Shown here: in pieces, positions 7,727 to 16,980 of the stretch
Position numbering within the stretch: position 1 is the stretch's first letter
Layout of the letters: each line of letters starts with the position of its first letter
Assembly (NCBI RefSeq): GCF_030655195.1
Contig: NZ_JAURWA010000030.1
Location: 1 to 64,000 of the forward strand
Origin: Patulibacter sp.
GTDB taxonomy: Bacteria; Actinomycetota; Thermoleophilia; Solirubrobacterales; Solirubrobacteraceae
DNA: 64,000 bases
Reading direction: 5' to 3'
The notes under the pieces: generated by a model
Told to the model about the DNA's origin: nothing
The model's database searches: none
Seen by the model: only the letters and a program-made list of their open reading frames with translations
Made by a program: the position numbers and the translations under genes

Positions 7727-10012
7727 ATGTCCCGCACGTCCCGCACCTCCGAATCACCGCGCCGCCGCCGCGCCGCGACCGCCCTGGGCCTCGCCCTCGC
7801 GGCCGGGGTCGCCGTCGGCCCGCCCGCCGTCGCGACCGCCGCCGACGCCCCGCCGGGCCGGGCGTTCGAGCGGGTCACCCCGGTCGACACGAACGACGAC
7901 GGCGTGAAGGACTACGGGGGGCAGTTCTTCCGTCCGGTCGACGACGACACGGTCATCTCGGGAGGACCGGTGGCTCCGTCGCCGCACGGCGCGGCATCGC
8001 CTGGCGGCCTGTCCGCGCTGGCGCTCTCTCGTCGCACGAGCACCGGCTGGACGAGCGAGCCGCTCCTGCCGCCGACCGCGCCGTCAGGCGCGACCTACCA
8101 GCCCGAGGCCACGAGCCTCGACGGCGCGAGCCTCGTGCTGTTCCGGAAGAACGGACAGTTCACGACGGGCCCGACCATCACCGTTCCCCAGCAGCTCATC
8201 CACCGCGGCCCCGGCGGGGACTTCACGGTGCTGGACGACATCGGGGACCCGTCGAAGGCCCCGCCCGGCGAGGCCGAGAGCATCGCGTTCGGCGGCATGT
8301 CGGCCGACGGGAGCACCGTCGCGTACTCGGCAACGAAGGCCCCGACGGGACTCGGCGACGAGGCGGGAGTCCCCGAGGCGCGACGCTTCCAGGTCTACCG
8401 GTGGCGCGCCGACGGCACGCAGTCGGCCATCGGGGTCGACGCCTCGGGTCTCCCGCTGAGTGCCTGCGGGGTCTCGATGCCGGGCGAGACGTACGACTTC
8501 AACACCGCGGGCGGCTCGCGGGGGTTCGCGACCAACGCGCTGTCGGCGGACGGCAGGACCGCGTTCGTTCAGAGCCCGTCGCCGGCGCAGACCGTGGGTG
8601 GTGGGGCCTGCGCGGGGGAACCGAGCCAGGTCTGGTCCACCGGCGACGACGGTCCGGCGGAGATCTCCGCGCCCCGCGCGGGGGCGACGCCGCGCGACGC
8701 GACCTTCTTCGGGGCCTCGCCGGACGGCGCACGCGCGTACTTCGCGACGACGACCGCCATCGCCGCCTCCGACCCCGACGACCGCTCGAACGACCTCTAC
8801 CGGTGGGACGCCCCGGCCGGCGGTGAGCCGGCCGTCAGGACGTGCGTGAGCTGCGGGCTCGGCGGCGCGGTGGCGGGCGACGCGATCGTCTCCCCGGACG
8901 GCAGCCGCGTCTTCTTCTCGCTGCGCAACGGCACGGCGACGGACCTCTGGGTCTCCGACCGGTCGGGGACGCGCGTGGCGGTTCGTGCGACGCCCGACGT
9001 CGCCGTAGGCTCCCTGTACTCCCTCACGCGGTTCGCGACGTCCTACGACGGCTCGACCTTCGTCTTCCAGAACACCAGGAGGGTTCCGGCCGACCCGGTC
9101 ACGACGGGCCGCGGCGGGGCGCTCTACCGCGGCGTCGTCGGGGCCTCCGCCGTCGACGTCACGTGCCTCAGCTGCGCCGGTGCGGACGGGCGCGAGCCGC
9201 GACCGGCCCGGCTCCCGGGGTCCGGGGCCTTCGGCGCGTTCGGTCCGCCCGGTGCCGTCACCCGCGGCGTGACCGCGGTGTCGGACGACGGCCGAACGGT
9301 CGCCTTCACGTCGAGCAGCCCCTTCACGGGCCCCGACTCGACCGACCTGAGCGGTCAGGCACCCGTGGCGGCCTACCTCTGGCAGGACGGCTCGATCGGC
9401 ACGCTCGCGGCACTCGACGCCACGAGGTCCGACGCGCTGGGAACGACCCGCACCGGCGACTCGGCGTTCGCGCTCACCGCGCAACGGCTCACGCCCGATG
9501 CGCAGGACGACAGCCACGCCATCTACGTGGCCCGCCGGGGCGGCGGGTTCCCGCCCCCCGCTGCCCTGGCGCCGCCGTGTGCCGGGGACGCCTGTCGCCC
9601 TGCGGCTGCAGGCGGCCCCACCCCGCCTGCCCCGGGAAGCACGGTCCCCGCCACCGTCGGCAACGCTCCGGCCCCCCGGGCAGAGCCCGTCCCGCGGGTC
9701 GTGGTCACGACCCCGTCGGCGACCGCGCGCCGCGCCCTCGCCGCCGGTCGGACCGCGTCCGTGCGCGTCCGGGTGACGACCGCCGGGACCGTCCGCCTGC
9801 GGGCGACGGCGCGCATCGCAAGACGGACGCGCACGGTCGCATCCGCCTCGCGGCGAGCCCGCGTCGGGACGTCGAGCATCCGCGTGAAGCTCAACGCGGC
9901 GGGACGCCGCGAGCTGCGTCGCCTGGGGCGCCTGCGCGTGACGCTCACCACCACCCAGTCCGGGGCGCCCACGCGCCGCGTCACCTTCACCATCGTCCGG
10001 AAGGCCCGGTGA
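7727..10012 (+). CDS. Secreted beta-propeller-like protein with C-terminal basic beta-sandwich
   Basis: A 761-residue exported protein. A signal peptide with an RRRR region (ESPRRRRAATALGLALAAG) is cleaved near ATAADAP. Residues about 45-610 contain repeated blade-like segments of the form SxDGSTVAYSA, SPDGARAYFAT, SPDGSRVFFSL, SYDGSTFVFQN and SDDGRTVAFTS, which resemble TolB/WD40-like (PD40) propellers that bind ligands or peptides. A Pro-rich linker leads to a C-terminal Ig-like domain rich in Thr and Arg (ARRALAAGRTASVRVRVTTAG to TFTIVRKAR). ATG 7727 has GGAAGG upstream; the frame extends further 5' only through unlikely sequence. The stop overlaps the next gene (GTGA), so the two are probably translated together. 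Confidence 0.85.
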   Translation: MSRTSRTSESPRRRRAATALGLALAAGVAVGPPAVATAADAPPGRAFERVTPVDTNDDGVKDYGGQFFRPVDDDTVISGGPVAPSPHGAASPGGLSALALSRRTSTGWTSEPLLPPTAPSGATYQPEATSLDGASLVLFRKNGQFTTGPTITVPQQLIHRGPGGDFTVLDDIGDPSKAPPGEAESIAFGGMSADGSTVAYSATKAPTGLGDEAGVPEARRFQVYRWRADGTQSAIGVDASGLPLSACGVSMPGETYDFNTAGGSRGFATNALSADGRTAFVQSPSPAQTVGGGACAGEPSQVWSTGDDGPAEISAPRAGATPRDATFFGASPDGARAYFATTTAIAASDPDDRSNDLYRWDAPAGGEPAVRTCVSCGLGGAVAGDAIVSPDGSRVFFSLRNGTATDLWVSDRSGTRVAVRATPDVAVGSLYSLTRFATSYDGSTFVFQNTRRVPADPVTTGRGGALYRGVVGASAVDVTCLSCAGADGREPRPARLPGSGAFGAFGPPGAVTRGVTAVSDDGRTVAFTSSSPFTGPDSTDLSGQAPVAAYLWQDGSIGTLAALDATRSDALGTTRTGDSAFALTAQRLTPDAQDDSHAIYVARRGGGFPPPAALAPPCAGDACRPAAAGGPTPPAPGSTVPATVGNAPAPRAEPVPRVVVTTPSATARRALAAGRTASVRVRVTTAGTVRLRATARIARRTRTVASASRRARVGTSSIRVKLNAAGRRELRRLGRLRVTLTTTQSGAPTRRVTFTIVRKAR

Positions 10013-13000
10013 CCGCCGTGCGTCGTCACACGAACATCCGCAACGCGATCCGGGGGGCCACGGTCGCCGTGGCGGCCTCGGTCCTCTTCACCTGCACCGC
10101 CGGCACGGCCTCGGCGGCGGGAGACGACCTCGCGAGCGTGTCGGTGCAGCCGTCGTCCCTGGTCGCCGGCGCCCACAGCGACGTGGACGTCGACTTCGAC
10201 ATCGCCACGACGGACTTCCCGGCGTCTCCGGACTTCGGCTTCCCGTTCGACTCGCTGACCTATCCCAACGGGGAGCTCCGCGATCTCGACCTCGACCTGC
10301 CGGCCGGCCTGCTCGGAGATCCGCTCGCGACGCCCACCTGCACGACCGCCCAGCTGCGTGACTCGTCGCGCGGCCTCTGCGACCCCGCCGCCCAGGTCGG
10401 CTTCATCGAGACGCGGATCCAGCAGCAGAGCTACGAGGACGGCTCCAACGGCGTGGAGCTGTCCCGGGACCCCGTCTACAACATGCAGCGTGGGCCCGGC
10501 CAGCCCGCCCGGCTCGCCATCCCCGTCCAGAACGGCGTCGCCATCCTCCAGGTCCACCTGCGCACCCGCGAGGACGGCGACCAGGGGATCACCGCGGAGA
10601 TCCGGGACGTCCCGAACTCGCTGAACATCGTCGGGGCGAACCTCGTCCTGTGGGGCACGCCGTCCGCGGCGGCCAACGACGATCAGCGCCTCTGCCCCGA
10701 CCCGGCGACGAGCCAGGACGCGAAGCCCTGCGACCCGCCGGCGACCCGCAGCCTGAAGCCCTTCATGGTCAACGGCACCCGCTGCGACGTCGCCCGTCCG
10801 GCCGAGATGCGGATCACCACGTGGGGCGCCCCGGACGTCGTGTCGCGCCGCCAGTCGACGCCGATCGGCTTCACCGGCTGCGGCGAGGTGCCGTTCGCGC
10901 CGACCTTCGGCGCCACGCCCGACACCCGCGCCGCGGGCCAGCCGGCCGGCTACGCGTTCGACCTGAACGTCCCGCAGACCAGCGGCGCCGACGAGCGCGC
11001 CACCCCGCACGTCAGGGACGTGACCGTGGCGCTGCCCGAAGGCACGGCGATCTCGCCCTCCGCCGCGAACGGCCTGGCCGCGTGCTCGGACGAGCAGCTC
11101 GGGCGCGGCACCCGCAACGCGGCGGCCTGCCCCGACGCGTCGAAGATCGGTTCCGTCTCGGTGGCGAGCCCGATCGTCGAGTCGCCCCTCACGGGCTCCG
11201 TGTACCTCGGGACGCAGAAGTCGAACGACCCGGCCTCGGGCGACATGTACCGGGTGTTCGTCGTCGCCGAGGGCCACGGCGTCCGGATCAAGCTCCTCGG
11301 CCGGATCAGCGCGAACCCGCAGACCGGGCAGCTAACGGCCTCGTTCGCCGGCAACCCGGAGCTGCCATTCAGCGCGCTGAACCTGCGCTTCGACGGCGGC
11401 CCCCGTGCCCCTCTCGTCAACCCCACCACCTGCGGCACGAAGACCACGCGCGCCACGATCACCTCGTGGGCCGGGCAGACGGTCACCTCGGACAGCTCGT
11501 TCGTGATCGACCAGGGCTGCCCGACCGGGGCGTTCAACCCGTCCTTCACGGCCGGGACGCTCTCGCCGCTGGCCGGTGCGTACTCGCCGTTCACCACGAC
11601 GATCACCCGCGGTGACGGCGAGCAGGAGCTCTCGCAGGTCGCGCTCGATCTGCCCTCGGGGCTGCTCGGTGACCTGGGCAGCGTCCCGGTGTGCGCCGAG
11701 GCGCAGGCCGCGGCCGGCACGTGCGGTGCCGCGTCGCGGGTCGGCTCGACCACGGTGCAGGCCGGCTCCGGCCCCAAGCCGTTCTCGCTGCCGGGCACCG
11801 TCTCGCTCGGCGGTCCGTACAAGGGGGCGCCGTTCTCGCTGTCGATCGCGGTGCCCGCCAAGGCCGGCCCGCTCGACCTCGGGCTCGTCGTGGTCCGCGC
11901 GCCGCTGAACGTCGACGCCGCGAACGGCAAGGTGTCGACCCCGGTCGATCCGCTGCCGACGGTCGTCGGTGGCGTGCCGCTGAAGCTCCGGTCGGTCTCG
12001 GTCACCCTGGACCGCCAGAACTTCATCTTCAACGCGACGAACTGCAACGCCCAGGCGATCGGCAGCACCCTGACCGGCACGGGCGGCGGAGTCGCGAAGC
12101 CGTCGGTCCGCTACCAGGCGGACGGCTGCGCGAACCTCAAGCTGGCGCCGTCGCTGAAGCTCGACCTCTCGGGCTCGAAGGACCTGAAGAAGGGCGGCAA
12201 CCCCAAGCTGACCGCCGACCTCGGGCAGACCTTCGGCCAGGCATCGATGAAGTCGGTGCAGGTCACGCTGCCGCTGCTCTCGTCGCTGAAGCCCGAGAAC
12301 GCCAAGGCGCTGTGCACCCCGGCGCAGGACGCCGCCGGCGCCTGCCCGGCCGCGTCGATCGTCGGTCGGGCGTCGGCCCGTACGCGGGCGCTGCACGAGC
12401 CGATCGGCGGGCCGATCTACTTCGTGGAGGGCACGAGGACGACGGCGTCGGGCAAGGTCGTCAAGACGCTGCCCAAGCTGCTGCTGAAGCTCAGCGGCGA
12501 CGGCGTCTCGCTCGACCTGCGGGCCGACACCTCGGTCGACTCGACCGGTCGCCTGATCACCACGTTCCCGAAGGTGCCGGACGTGCCGATCGAGGACTTC
12601 CACCTCGAGATCGACGGGGGCGAGAACGGCATCCTCACCGCGGTGGACGATCCGTGCACCGCCGACCGCCGGGCGAAGGTCCGCTTCGACGGGCACAACG
12701 GGGCGCGCAACGAGCGGGGCCTGACGGTCATGACGCCGCAGTGCGGCCTCCGCGCAGCGATGAACACCAGCCCGACGCGGGTGAAGTTCTCCTACGCCAA
12801 CGTCGGCGCCGGTCGCCTGACGGTGTCGGGCCGGGGGCTGCGCACCACGAGGCGGACGATTCGCTCGGCCACCAGCGCGACGGTCGTCGCGCCGCTGACC
12901 GCGTCGGTCCGGCGCCGGGTCGCGTCCGGCCGCACGGTGCGGCTGCGCCTGACGGCCTCCTTCCTGCCCAAGGGCGCGAAGAAGACCCAGAAGGTCACCA

Positions 13001-13038
13001 AGACGGTCGCCGTCCGCGGGGTCAAGAAGCGCCGCTGA
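10009..13038 (+). CDS. Large secreted protein, paralogue of the 1717 gene product
   Basis: A 1009-residue exported protein with the same architecture as the product of 1717-4584. A signal peptide ends near TASAAGD. Cys-pair modules lie near residues 97-135, 342-430, 547-585 and 754-800, for example PTCTTAQLRD...CDPAAQVGF and ALCTPAQDAAGACPAASIVG. The middle module has VAEGHGVRIKLLG, matching the paralogue. A C-terminal extension of about 85 residues (RVKFSYANVGAGRLTVSG onward) resembles the basic Ig-like tail of the preceding gene and ends RGVKKRR. GTG 10009 overlaps the upstream stop and has GGAAGG four bases before it; GTG 10018 is less well placed. It likely forms a cell-surface layer with its neighbours. 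Confidence 0.85.
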   Translation: MTAVRRHTNIRNAIRGATVAVAASVLFTCTAGTASAAGDDLASVSVQPSSLVAGAHSDVDVDFDIATTDFPASPDFGFPFDSLTYPNGELRDLDLDLPAGLLGDPLATPTCTTAQLRDSSRGLCDPAAQVGFIETRIQQQSYEDGSNGVELSRDPVYNMQRGPGQPARLAIPVQNGVAILQVHLRTREDGDQGITAEIRDVPNSLNIVGANLVLWGTPSAAANDDQRLCPDPATSQDAKPCDPPATRSLKPFMVNGTRCDVARPAEMRITTWGAPDVVSRRQSTPIGFTGCGEVPFAPTFGATPDTRAAGQPAGYAFDLNVPQTSGADERATPHVRDVTVALPEGTAISPSAANGLAACSDEQLGRGTRNAAACPDASKIGSVSVASPIVESPLTGSVYLGTQKSNDPASGDMYRVFVVAEGHGVRIKLLGRISANPQTGQLTASFAGNPELPFSALNLRFDGGPRAPLVNPTTCGTKTTRATITSWAGQTVTSDSSFVIDQGCPTGAFNPSFTAGTLSPLAGAYSPFTTTITRGDGEQELSQVALDLPSGLLGDLGSVPVCAEAQAAAGTCGAASRVGSTTVQAGSGPKPFSLPGTVSLGGPYKGAPFSLSIAVPAKAGPLDLGLVVVRAPLNVDAANGKVSTPVDPLPTVVGGVPLKLRSVSVTLDRQNFIFNATNCNAQAIGSTLTGTGGGVAKPSVRYQADGCANLKLAPSLKLDLSGSKDLKKGGNPKLTADLGQTFGQASMKSVQVTLPLLSSLKPENAKALCTPAQDAAGACPAASIVGRASARTRALHEPIGGPIYFVEGTRTTASGKVVKTLPKLLLKLSGDGVSLDLRADTSVDSTGRLITTFPKVPDVPIEDFHLEIDGGENGILTAVDDPCTADRRAKVRFDGHNGARNERGLTVMTPQCGLRAAMNTSPTRVKFSYANVGAGRLTVSGRGLRTTRRTIRSATSATVVAPLTASVRRRVASGRTVRLRLTASFLPKGAKKTQKVTKTVAVRGVKKRR

Positions 13039-13051
13039 CGCCGGCCGACGA

Positions 13052-13083
13052 CCGCCCGGCCCCCGCTGCGACGGGCCGGGCGG
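13052..13083. terminator. Hairpin after the 10009 gene
   Basis: An 11-bp perfect stem (CCGCCCGGCCC with GGGCCGGGCGG) around a 10-base loop begins 14 bp after the stop codon. It has no U-tract. It probably ends the 7727-10009 transcript before the glutaredoxin gene. Confidence 0.65.
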
Positions 13084-13136
13084 CCGTGGGTCACCTGCCC
13101 GGCGGCCCTGCGGACGTCTGCGAGACTCGGTCTTCG

Positions 13137-13412
13137 ATGAGTGCGCACGCCGAAGTGACGGTCTATGCGGCCCGGACGTGTCCGTACTGCGTTCGCGCCG
13201 AGAAGCTCCTGAAGAGCAAGGGCGTCGCCTACCGGCGGGAACGGATCTGGCTGTTCCTGCCCGGCGGTCGGCGACCGCTCGTCGAGCGCTTCGGCGCCGA
13301 GCACACGACCGTGCCGCAGATCGTGATCGACGGCGAGCACGTGGGTGGCTGCGACGACCTGGTCGCCCTGGAGCAGAGCGGCCGGCTGGACGAGCTGCTC
13401 GGTCGCGCGTAG
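13137..13412 (+). CDS. Glutaredoxin
   Basis: A 91-residue thiol-disulfide oxidoreductase of the thioredoxin fold. The dithiol active site CPYC is at residues 14-17 after the strand EVTVYAAR. The cis-proline motif appears as TTVPQIVIDG, followed by VGGCDDL, the conserved GGxxDL glutathione-site loop with an added Cys. The segment RIWLFLPGGRRPLVERFG is longer and more hydrophobic than the usual loop between helix 2 and strand 3. Length and motifs fit classical small glutaredoxins or mycoredoxin-like proteins. ATG 13137 is preceded by no obvious ribosome binding site. It faces the GH15 gene tail to tail. Confidence 0.9.
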   Translation: MSAHAEVTVYAARTCPYCVRAEKLLKSKGVAYRRERIWLFLPGGRRPLVERFGAEHTTVPQIVIDGEHVGGCDDLVALEQSGRLDELLGRA

Positions 13413-13464
13413 GGCGCCGGCGGTTCGGAGCATCGCCGCCACCGGGCCACCTTGATCGACCTGC

Positions 13465-13485
13465 GGATCAGAAGCCCGCTGATCC
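13465..13485. terminator. Hairpin between convergent glutaredoxin and GH15 genes
   Basis: GGATCAG-N7-CTGATCC forms a perfect 7-bp stem in the 92-bp gap. It could serve both strands as a terminator. It is weaker than the other hairpins and lacks a U-tract. Confidence 0.35.
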
Positions 13486-13504
13486 CGGCCCGCGCCGCCA
13501 CCCC

Positions 13505-15433
13505 TCACCCCATCGCGCGGTCCAGGTTGTAGGCCGCGCTGATCAGGCTGAAGTGGGTGAACGCCTGGGGGAAGTTGCCCAGCTGCTCGCCCGTCAGGCT
13601 GACCTCCTCGGCGTACAGGCCGATGTGGTTGGCGTAGGTGAACATCTTCTCCAGCGCCAGCCGGGCGTCCTCGAGGCGACCCGCCCGGGTGAGGGCCTCG
13701 ACGTACCAGAAGGAGCAGATCGAGAACGTGCCCTCGCTGCCCTCCGCGCCGTCGGGCGAGGCCTCCGGGTCGTAGCGATGCACGAGGCTGTCGGACACGA
13801 GGTGCTCCTCGATCGCCCCGAGCGTCGAGAGGAACCGCGGGTCCGTCGGCGAGCAGAACTTGACCATCGGCATCAGCAGCACCGAGGCGTCGAGGACCCC
13901 GTCGGCGTAGTGCTGCACGAAGGCGCCGTGCTCGCCCTTGTCCTGCTTGAAGCCCCGGTCCATCACCTGGCGGTAGATCTCGTCGCGGACCGACGTCCAC
14001 CGCTCGAGGTCGGCCGGCAGCCCGCGCTGGCGGGCCATCCGGACCATCCGCTCGATCGCGACCCAGCACATCAGGCGCGAGAAGACGTGGTCCTGTCGAC
14101 CGCCGCGGGTCTCCCAGATCCCCTCGTCGGGCTGGTCCCAGTGGTCGCAGACCCACTCGACCACGCGCGTGAGGTCGAGCCAGGTCTCCCACGAGACCGG
14201 GGTGCCGTACTTGTCGAACAGGTAGACGGAGTCGATGAGCTCGCCGTAGATGTCGAGCTGCAGCTGCGTCGCGGCGCCGTTGCCGATCCGCACCGGGGTC
14301 GATCCGGCGTAGCCCTCCAGGTGGTCGAGCTCCTCCTCGTCCATCTCGGGGTCGCCGTCGATCCGGTACATCGTCTGCAGCGGCCCGGACTCCGGCAGGT
14401 CCTCGTCGGCCACGCCGTCCGTGGCGCGGAAGCGGTCCGCCAGCCAGCCCATGAACGCGTCGGCCTCGGCGGTGAAGCCCAGGCGGATCAGCGCGTAGAT
14501 CGTGAACGCGGCGTCGCGCATCCAGACGTAGCGGTAGTCCCAGTTGCGCTCGCCCCCGAGCTCCTCCGGCAGCGCGGCGGTCGGCGCGGCGATGATCGCG
14601 CCCGTCGGCTCGTACGTCAGCAGCTTCAGGGTCAGCGCCGAGCGGTGGATCATCTCGCGCCAGCGCCCGGTGTAGGTCGAGCTCTCGAGCCAGTCGCGCC
14701 AGTAGTCGACGGTGTGCCGGAACAGCCGCTCGGCGTTCTCCGGGCGATGGGCGACCGGGCGGTCCGACGTCCCGCCCTCGCCGCCTCCGTCGGACCCGTC
14801 GGTGCCCTCGCGCTCGACGACGTGCAGCACGAAGGTCGCCTCGTCGCCCTCCTCCAGCGAGAACTCGGCGGAGGCGTCGCGGTCGCCGAGCTCCAGCGGC
14901 ACGCTCGACCCCAGCGCCAGCTCCAGGTCGCCGTCGGAGAAGCGGGCGCCGTGCTCGTCCGCCCGCACCTCGTGGGTGCCGCGGGCATAGTCGAACCGCG
15001 GGGCGATCGTCGTCGCCAGCGACATCTGCCCGCGGACGCAGACGACCCGTCGGACGATCCGCTGGCGGTGCTCGACGCTGCGCCCGTCCTCGTCCGTCGC
15101 GCTCGATCCGCCGCCGCCCGTCGAGCGGTGCAGCGGCATGAAGTCCTGCACCTCGACGACGCCGTTCTCGGTCAGGAACCGGGTGATCAGGACGTTGGAG
15201 TCCGGGAAGTAGAACTGCCCGGTGCTCGACACGTCGCAGGTCGGCCACATCCGCCAGCAGCCGGCGTCGGGGTCCAGCAGCGACCCGAACACGCTCGGGG
15301 CGTCGAAGCGCCCCGGGCAGAACCAGTCGATGGTGGCGTCCGTCCCGACGAGCGCGGCGGTGCGCAGGTCGCCGATCAGGCCGTGGTCGGCGATCGCCAG
15401 GGACGGGTGCGCCGCCCCGGGGCGGGCGCTCAC
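13505..15433 (-). CDS. GH15-family glycoside hydrolase (glucoamylase or trehalase type)
   Basis: A 642-residue cytoplasmic enzyme expected to hydrolyse an alpha-glucoside; actinobacterial relatives with this N-terminal layout include trehalases. Residues 10-50 carry IADHGLIGDLRTAALVGTDATIDWFCPGRFDAPSVFG, typical of bacterial GH15 proteins with an N-terminal beta-sandwich. The (alpha/alpha)6 barrel shows NWDYRYVWMRDA near 296, the candidate acid Glu in GIWETRG near 440 and the candidate base Glu in EGTFSICSFW near 566. No signal peptide is present. Its GTG start overlaps the zwf stop (GTGA), so it is translationally coupled to zwf; glucose released here would enter the pentose phosphate pathway after phosphorylation. 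Confidence 0.92.
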   Translation of the reverse strand: MSARPGAAHPSLAIADHGLIGDLRTAALVGTDATIDWFCPGRFDAPSVFGSLLDPDAGCWRMWPTCDVSSTGQFYFPDSNVLITRFLTENGVVEVQDFMPLHRSTGGGGSSATDEDGRSVEHRQRIVRRVVCVRGQMSLATTIAPRFDYARGTHEVRADEHGARFSDGDLELALGSSVPLELGDRDASAEFSLEEGDEATFVLHVVEREGTDGSDGGGEGGTSDRPVAHRPENAERLFRHTVDYWRDWLESSTYTGRWREMIHRSALTLKLLTYEPTGAIIAAPTAALPEELGGERNWDYRYVWMRDAAFTIYALIRLGFTAEADAFMGWLADRFRATDGVADEDLPESGPLQTMYRIDGDPEMDEEELDHLEGYAGSTPVRIGNGAATQLQLDIYGELIDSVYLFDKYGTPVSWETWLDLTRVVEWVCDHWDQPDEGIWETRGGRQDHVFSRLMCWVAIERMVRMARQRGLPADLERWTSVRDEIYRQVMDRGFKQDKGEHGAFVQHYADGVLDASVLLMPMVKFCSPTDPRFLSTLGAIEEHLVSDSLVHRYDPEASPDGAEGSEGTFSICSFWYVEALTRAGRLEDARLALEKMFTYANHIGLYAEEVSLTGEQLGNFPQAFTHFSLISAAYNLDRAMG

Positions 15434-16980
15434 GCGTCGGAGCCCGCGTCCGGCAGGCGCCAGCCGCGGGGGCGCGGCAGCTCGATCGCCTCGTCCGGAC
15501 CCCAGGAGCCCTTGGCGTAGGGGAGGGGCGAGCGGCCCTCCTCACCGGCGGCGTCCAGCGCCGGGGCGCAGACCTCCCACAGGCGCTCGATCTCCTCGGC
15601 CTTGGTGAAGAGCGTGTGGTCGCCCTTCATCACGTCGTGCAGGAGGCGCTCGTAGGCCTCGAGGCCGTGTTGGCCGTAGAAGTCCTGGTCGATGTCCAGG
15701 CGCAGCGCCGCGCCGGCGAGCTCCATCGTCGGGCCGGGGACCTTCGCGAGCAGCTCGATCGAGACGGTCGGCTCCTCCGACAGCTCGAAGACGACCTCGT
15801 TCGGTCGTGCGCGGTGCTGGCGGTCGACCCCGCCGCGGCCTCCGTCGTCGGTGGCGGTGCCGTCGGCCGCGTCGCCGCCGGGGAACCCGTCGTCCTCACC
15901 GGCGTCGCCGTAGAGCGGGAACATCCGCATCGGCGGCTCGCGGAACCCGACGGTCACGGTGCGCCGGCCCTCCGCCAGCGCCTTGCCGGTGCGCAGGTAG
16001 AACGGCACGCCCTGCCAGCGCCAGTTGTCGACGTGGGCCTCGAGGGCGACGAACGTCTCGACGTCGGAGTCGTCGGCGACGTCCTCCTCGTCGCGGTAGC
16101 CCTCGTACTGGCCCAGGACGACCCTGTCCGGGTCCAGCGGACGGAGCGCCTGGAAGAGCTTCGTGCGCTCGGCGTGCAGCGCGTCGGCGGTCAGCGCGAC
16201 CGGCGGCTCGAGCGCCACGAAGCCGAGCAGCTGCAGCAGGTGCGTGACGATCATGTCGCGGAACGCGCCCGTGCCCTCGTAGAACGACGCGCGGCCCTCG
16301 ATCGTCAGCTTCTCCGGCACGTCGATCTGCACGTAGGCGATGCGGTCGCGGTTCCAGATCGGCTCGAACAGCCCGTTGGCGAAGCGGAACGCCAGGATGT
16401 TCTGCGCCGCCTCCTTCCCGAGGAAGTGGTCGATCCGGTAGATCTGGTCCTCGTCGAGCGTCTCGTGCAGCGCGGCGTTGAGGTCCTTGGCGGACTGCAC
16501 GTCGTGCCCGAACGGCTTCTCGATCACGAGCGCCGCGTCCTTCGCGATCCCGGTCTTGCCGAGCATCCCGACCATGTCGCCCATCGCCGACGGCGGGACG
16601 GAGAGGTAGACGAGCCGCTCGCCCTGCGCGTCGATCTCCTCCTCGGCGGCCTTCACGGCCTCGGCGAGGTCCTCGCCGTCGTCGGCGGAGGAGACGACGA
16701 ACGAGATCCGCTCGGAGAACTCCTTCCACCGCTCGTCCGTGAGCTCCTTGCGACCGAACTCCTCCAGCGCGGAGTGGATCTTGTCGCGGAACTCGTCGTC
16801 GCTGCCGGGGGAGTGGCGGCCCGAGCCGATGATCCGGAAGTCCTCCGGCATCAGCCCGGCCAGCATCAGGTGGAAGAACCCGGGGTAGAGCTTGCGCTTG
16901 GCCAGGTCGCCGGTGGCCCCGAAGAGCACGAGGACCCGGTTCTCGGGACGCTGGGGCGAGGCGGAGGAGGAGTCGGGCAT
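15430..16980 (-). CDS. zwf: Glucose-6-phosphate 1-dehydrogenase
   Basis: Oxidises glucose-6-phosphate to 6-phosphogluconolactone with NADP, the first step of the oxidative pentose phosphate route. It has 516 residues, near family length. The nucleotide site GATGDLAKRK is at residues 20-29. The substrate site RIDHFLGKE (near 179) includes the phosphate-binding His and Lys, and the second conserved His lies in RDMIVTHLLQ. Oddly, an acidic Gly-rich stretch of about 30 residues (355-393, DAGEDDGFPGGDA onward) interrupts the segment before the NEVVFELSEE strand; relatives have only a short turn there. The start is ATG 16980, just downstream of a long region with palindromic repeats. Confidence 0.96.
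   Translation of the reverse strand: MPDSSSASPQRPENRVLVLFGATGDLAKRKLYPGFFHLMLAGLMPEDFRIIGSGRHSPGSDDEFRDKIHSALEEFGRKELTDERWKEFSERISFVVSSADDGEDLAEAVKAAEEEIDAQGERLVYLSVPPSAMGDMVGMLGKTGIAKDAALVIEKPFGHDVQSAKDLNAALHETLDEDQIYRIDHFLGKEAAQNILAFRFANGLFEPIWNRDRIAYVQIDVPEKLTIEGRASFYEGTGAFRDMIVTHLLQLLGFVALEPPVALTADALHAERTKLFQALRPLDPDRVVLGQYEGYRDEEDVADDSDVETFVALEAHVDNWRWQGVPFYLRTGKALAEGRRTVTVGFREPPMRMFPLYGDAGEDDGFPGGDAADGTATDDGGRGGVDRQHRARPNEVVFELSEEPTVSIELLAKVPGPTMELAGAALRLDIDQDFYGQHGLEAYERLLHDVMKGDHTLFTKAEEIERLWEVCAPALDAAGEEGRSPLPYAKGSWGPDEAIELPRPRGWRLPDAGSDA

Noticed and set aside
8842-10008. 5' extension of the secreted repeat protein frame
   Set aside because: It overlaps the beta-propeller gene out of frame. 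The signal peptide and GTGA overlap fix the start at 10009.
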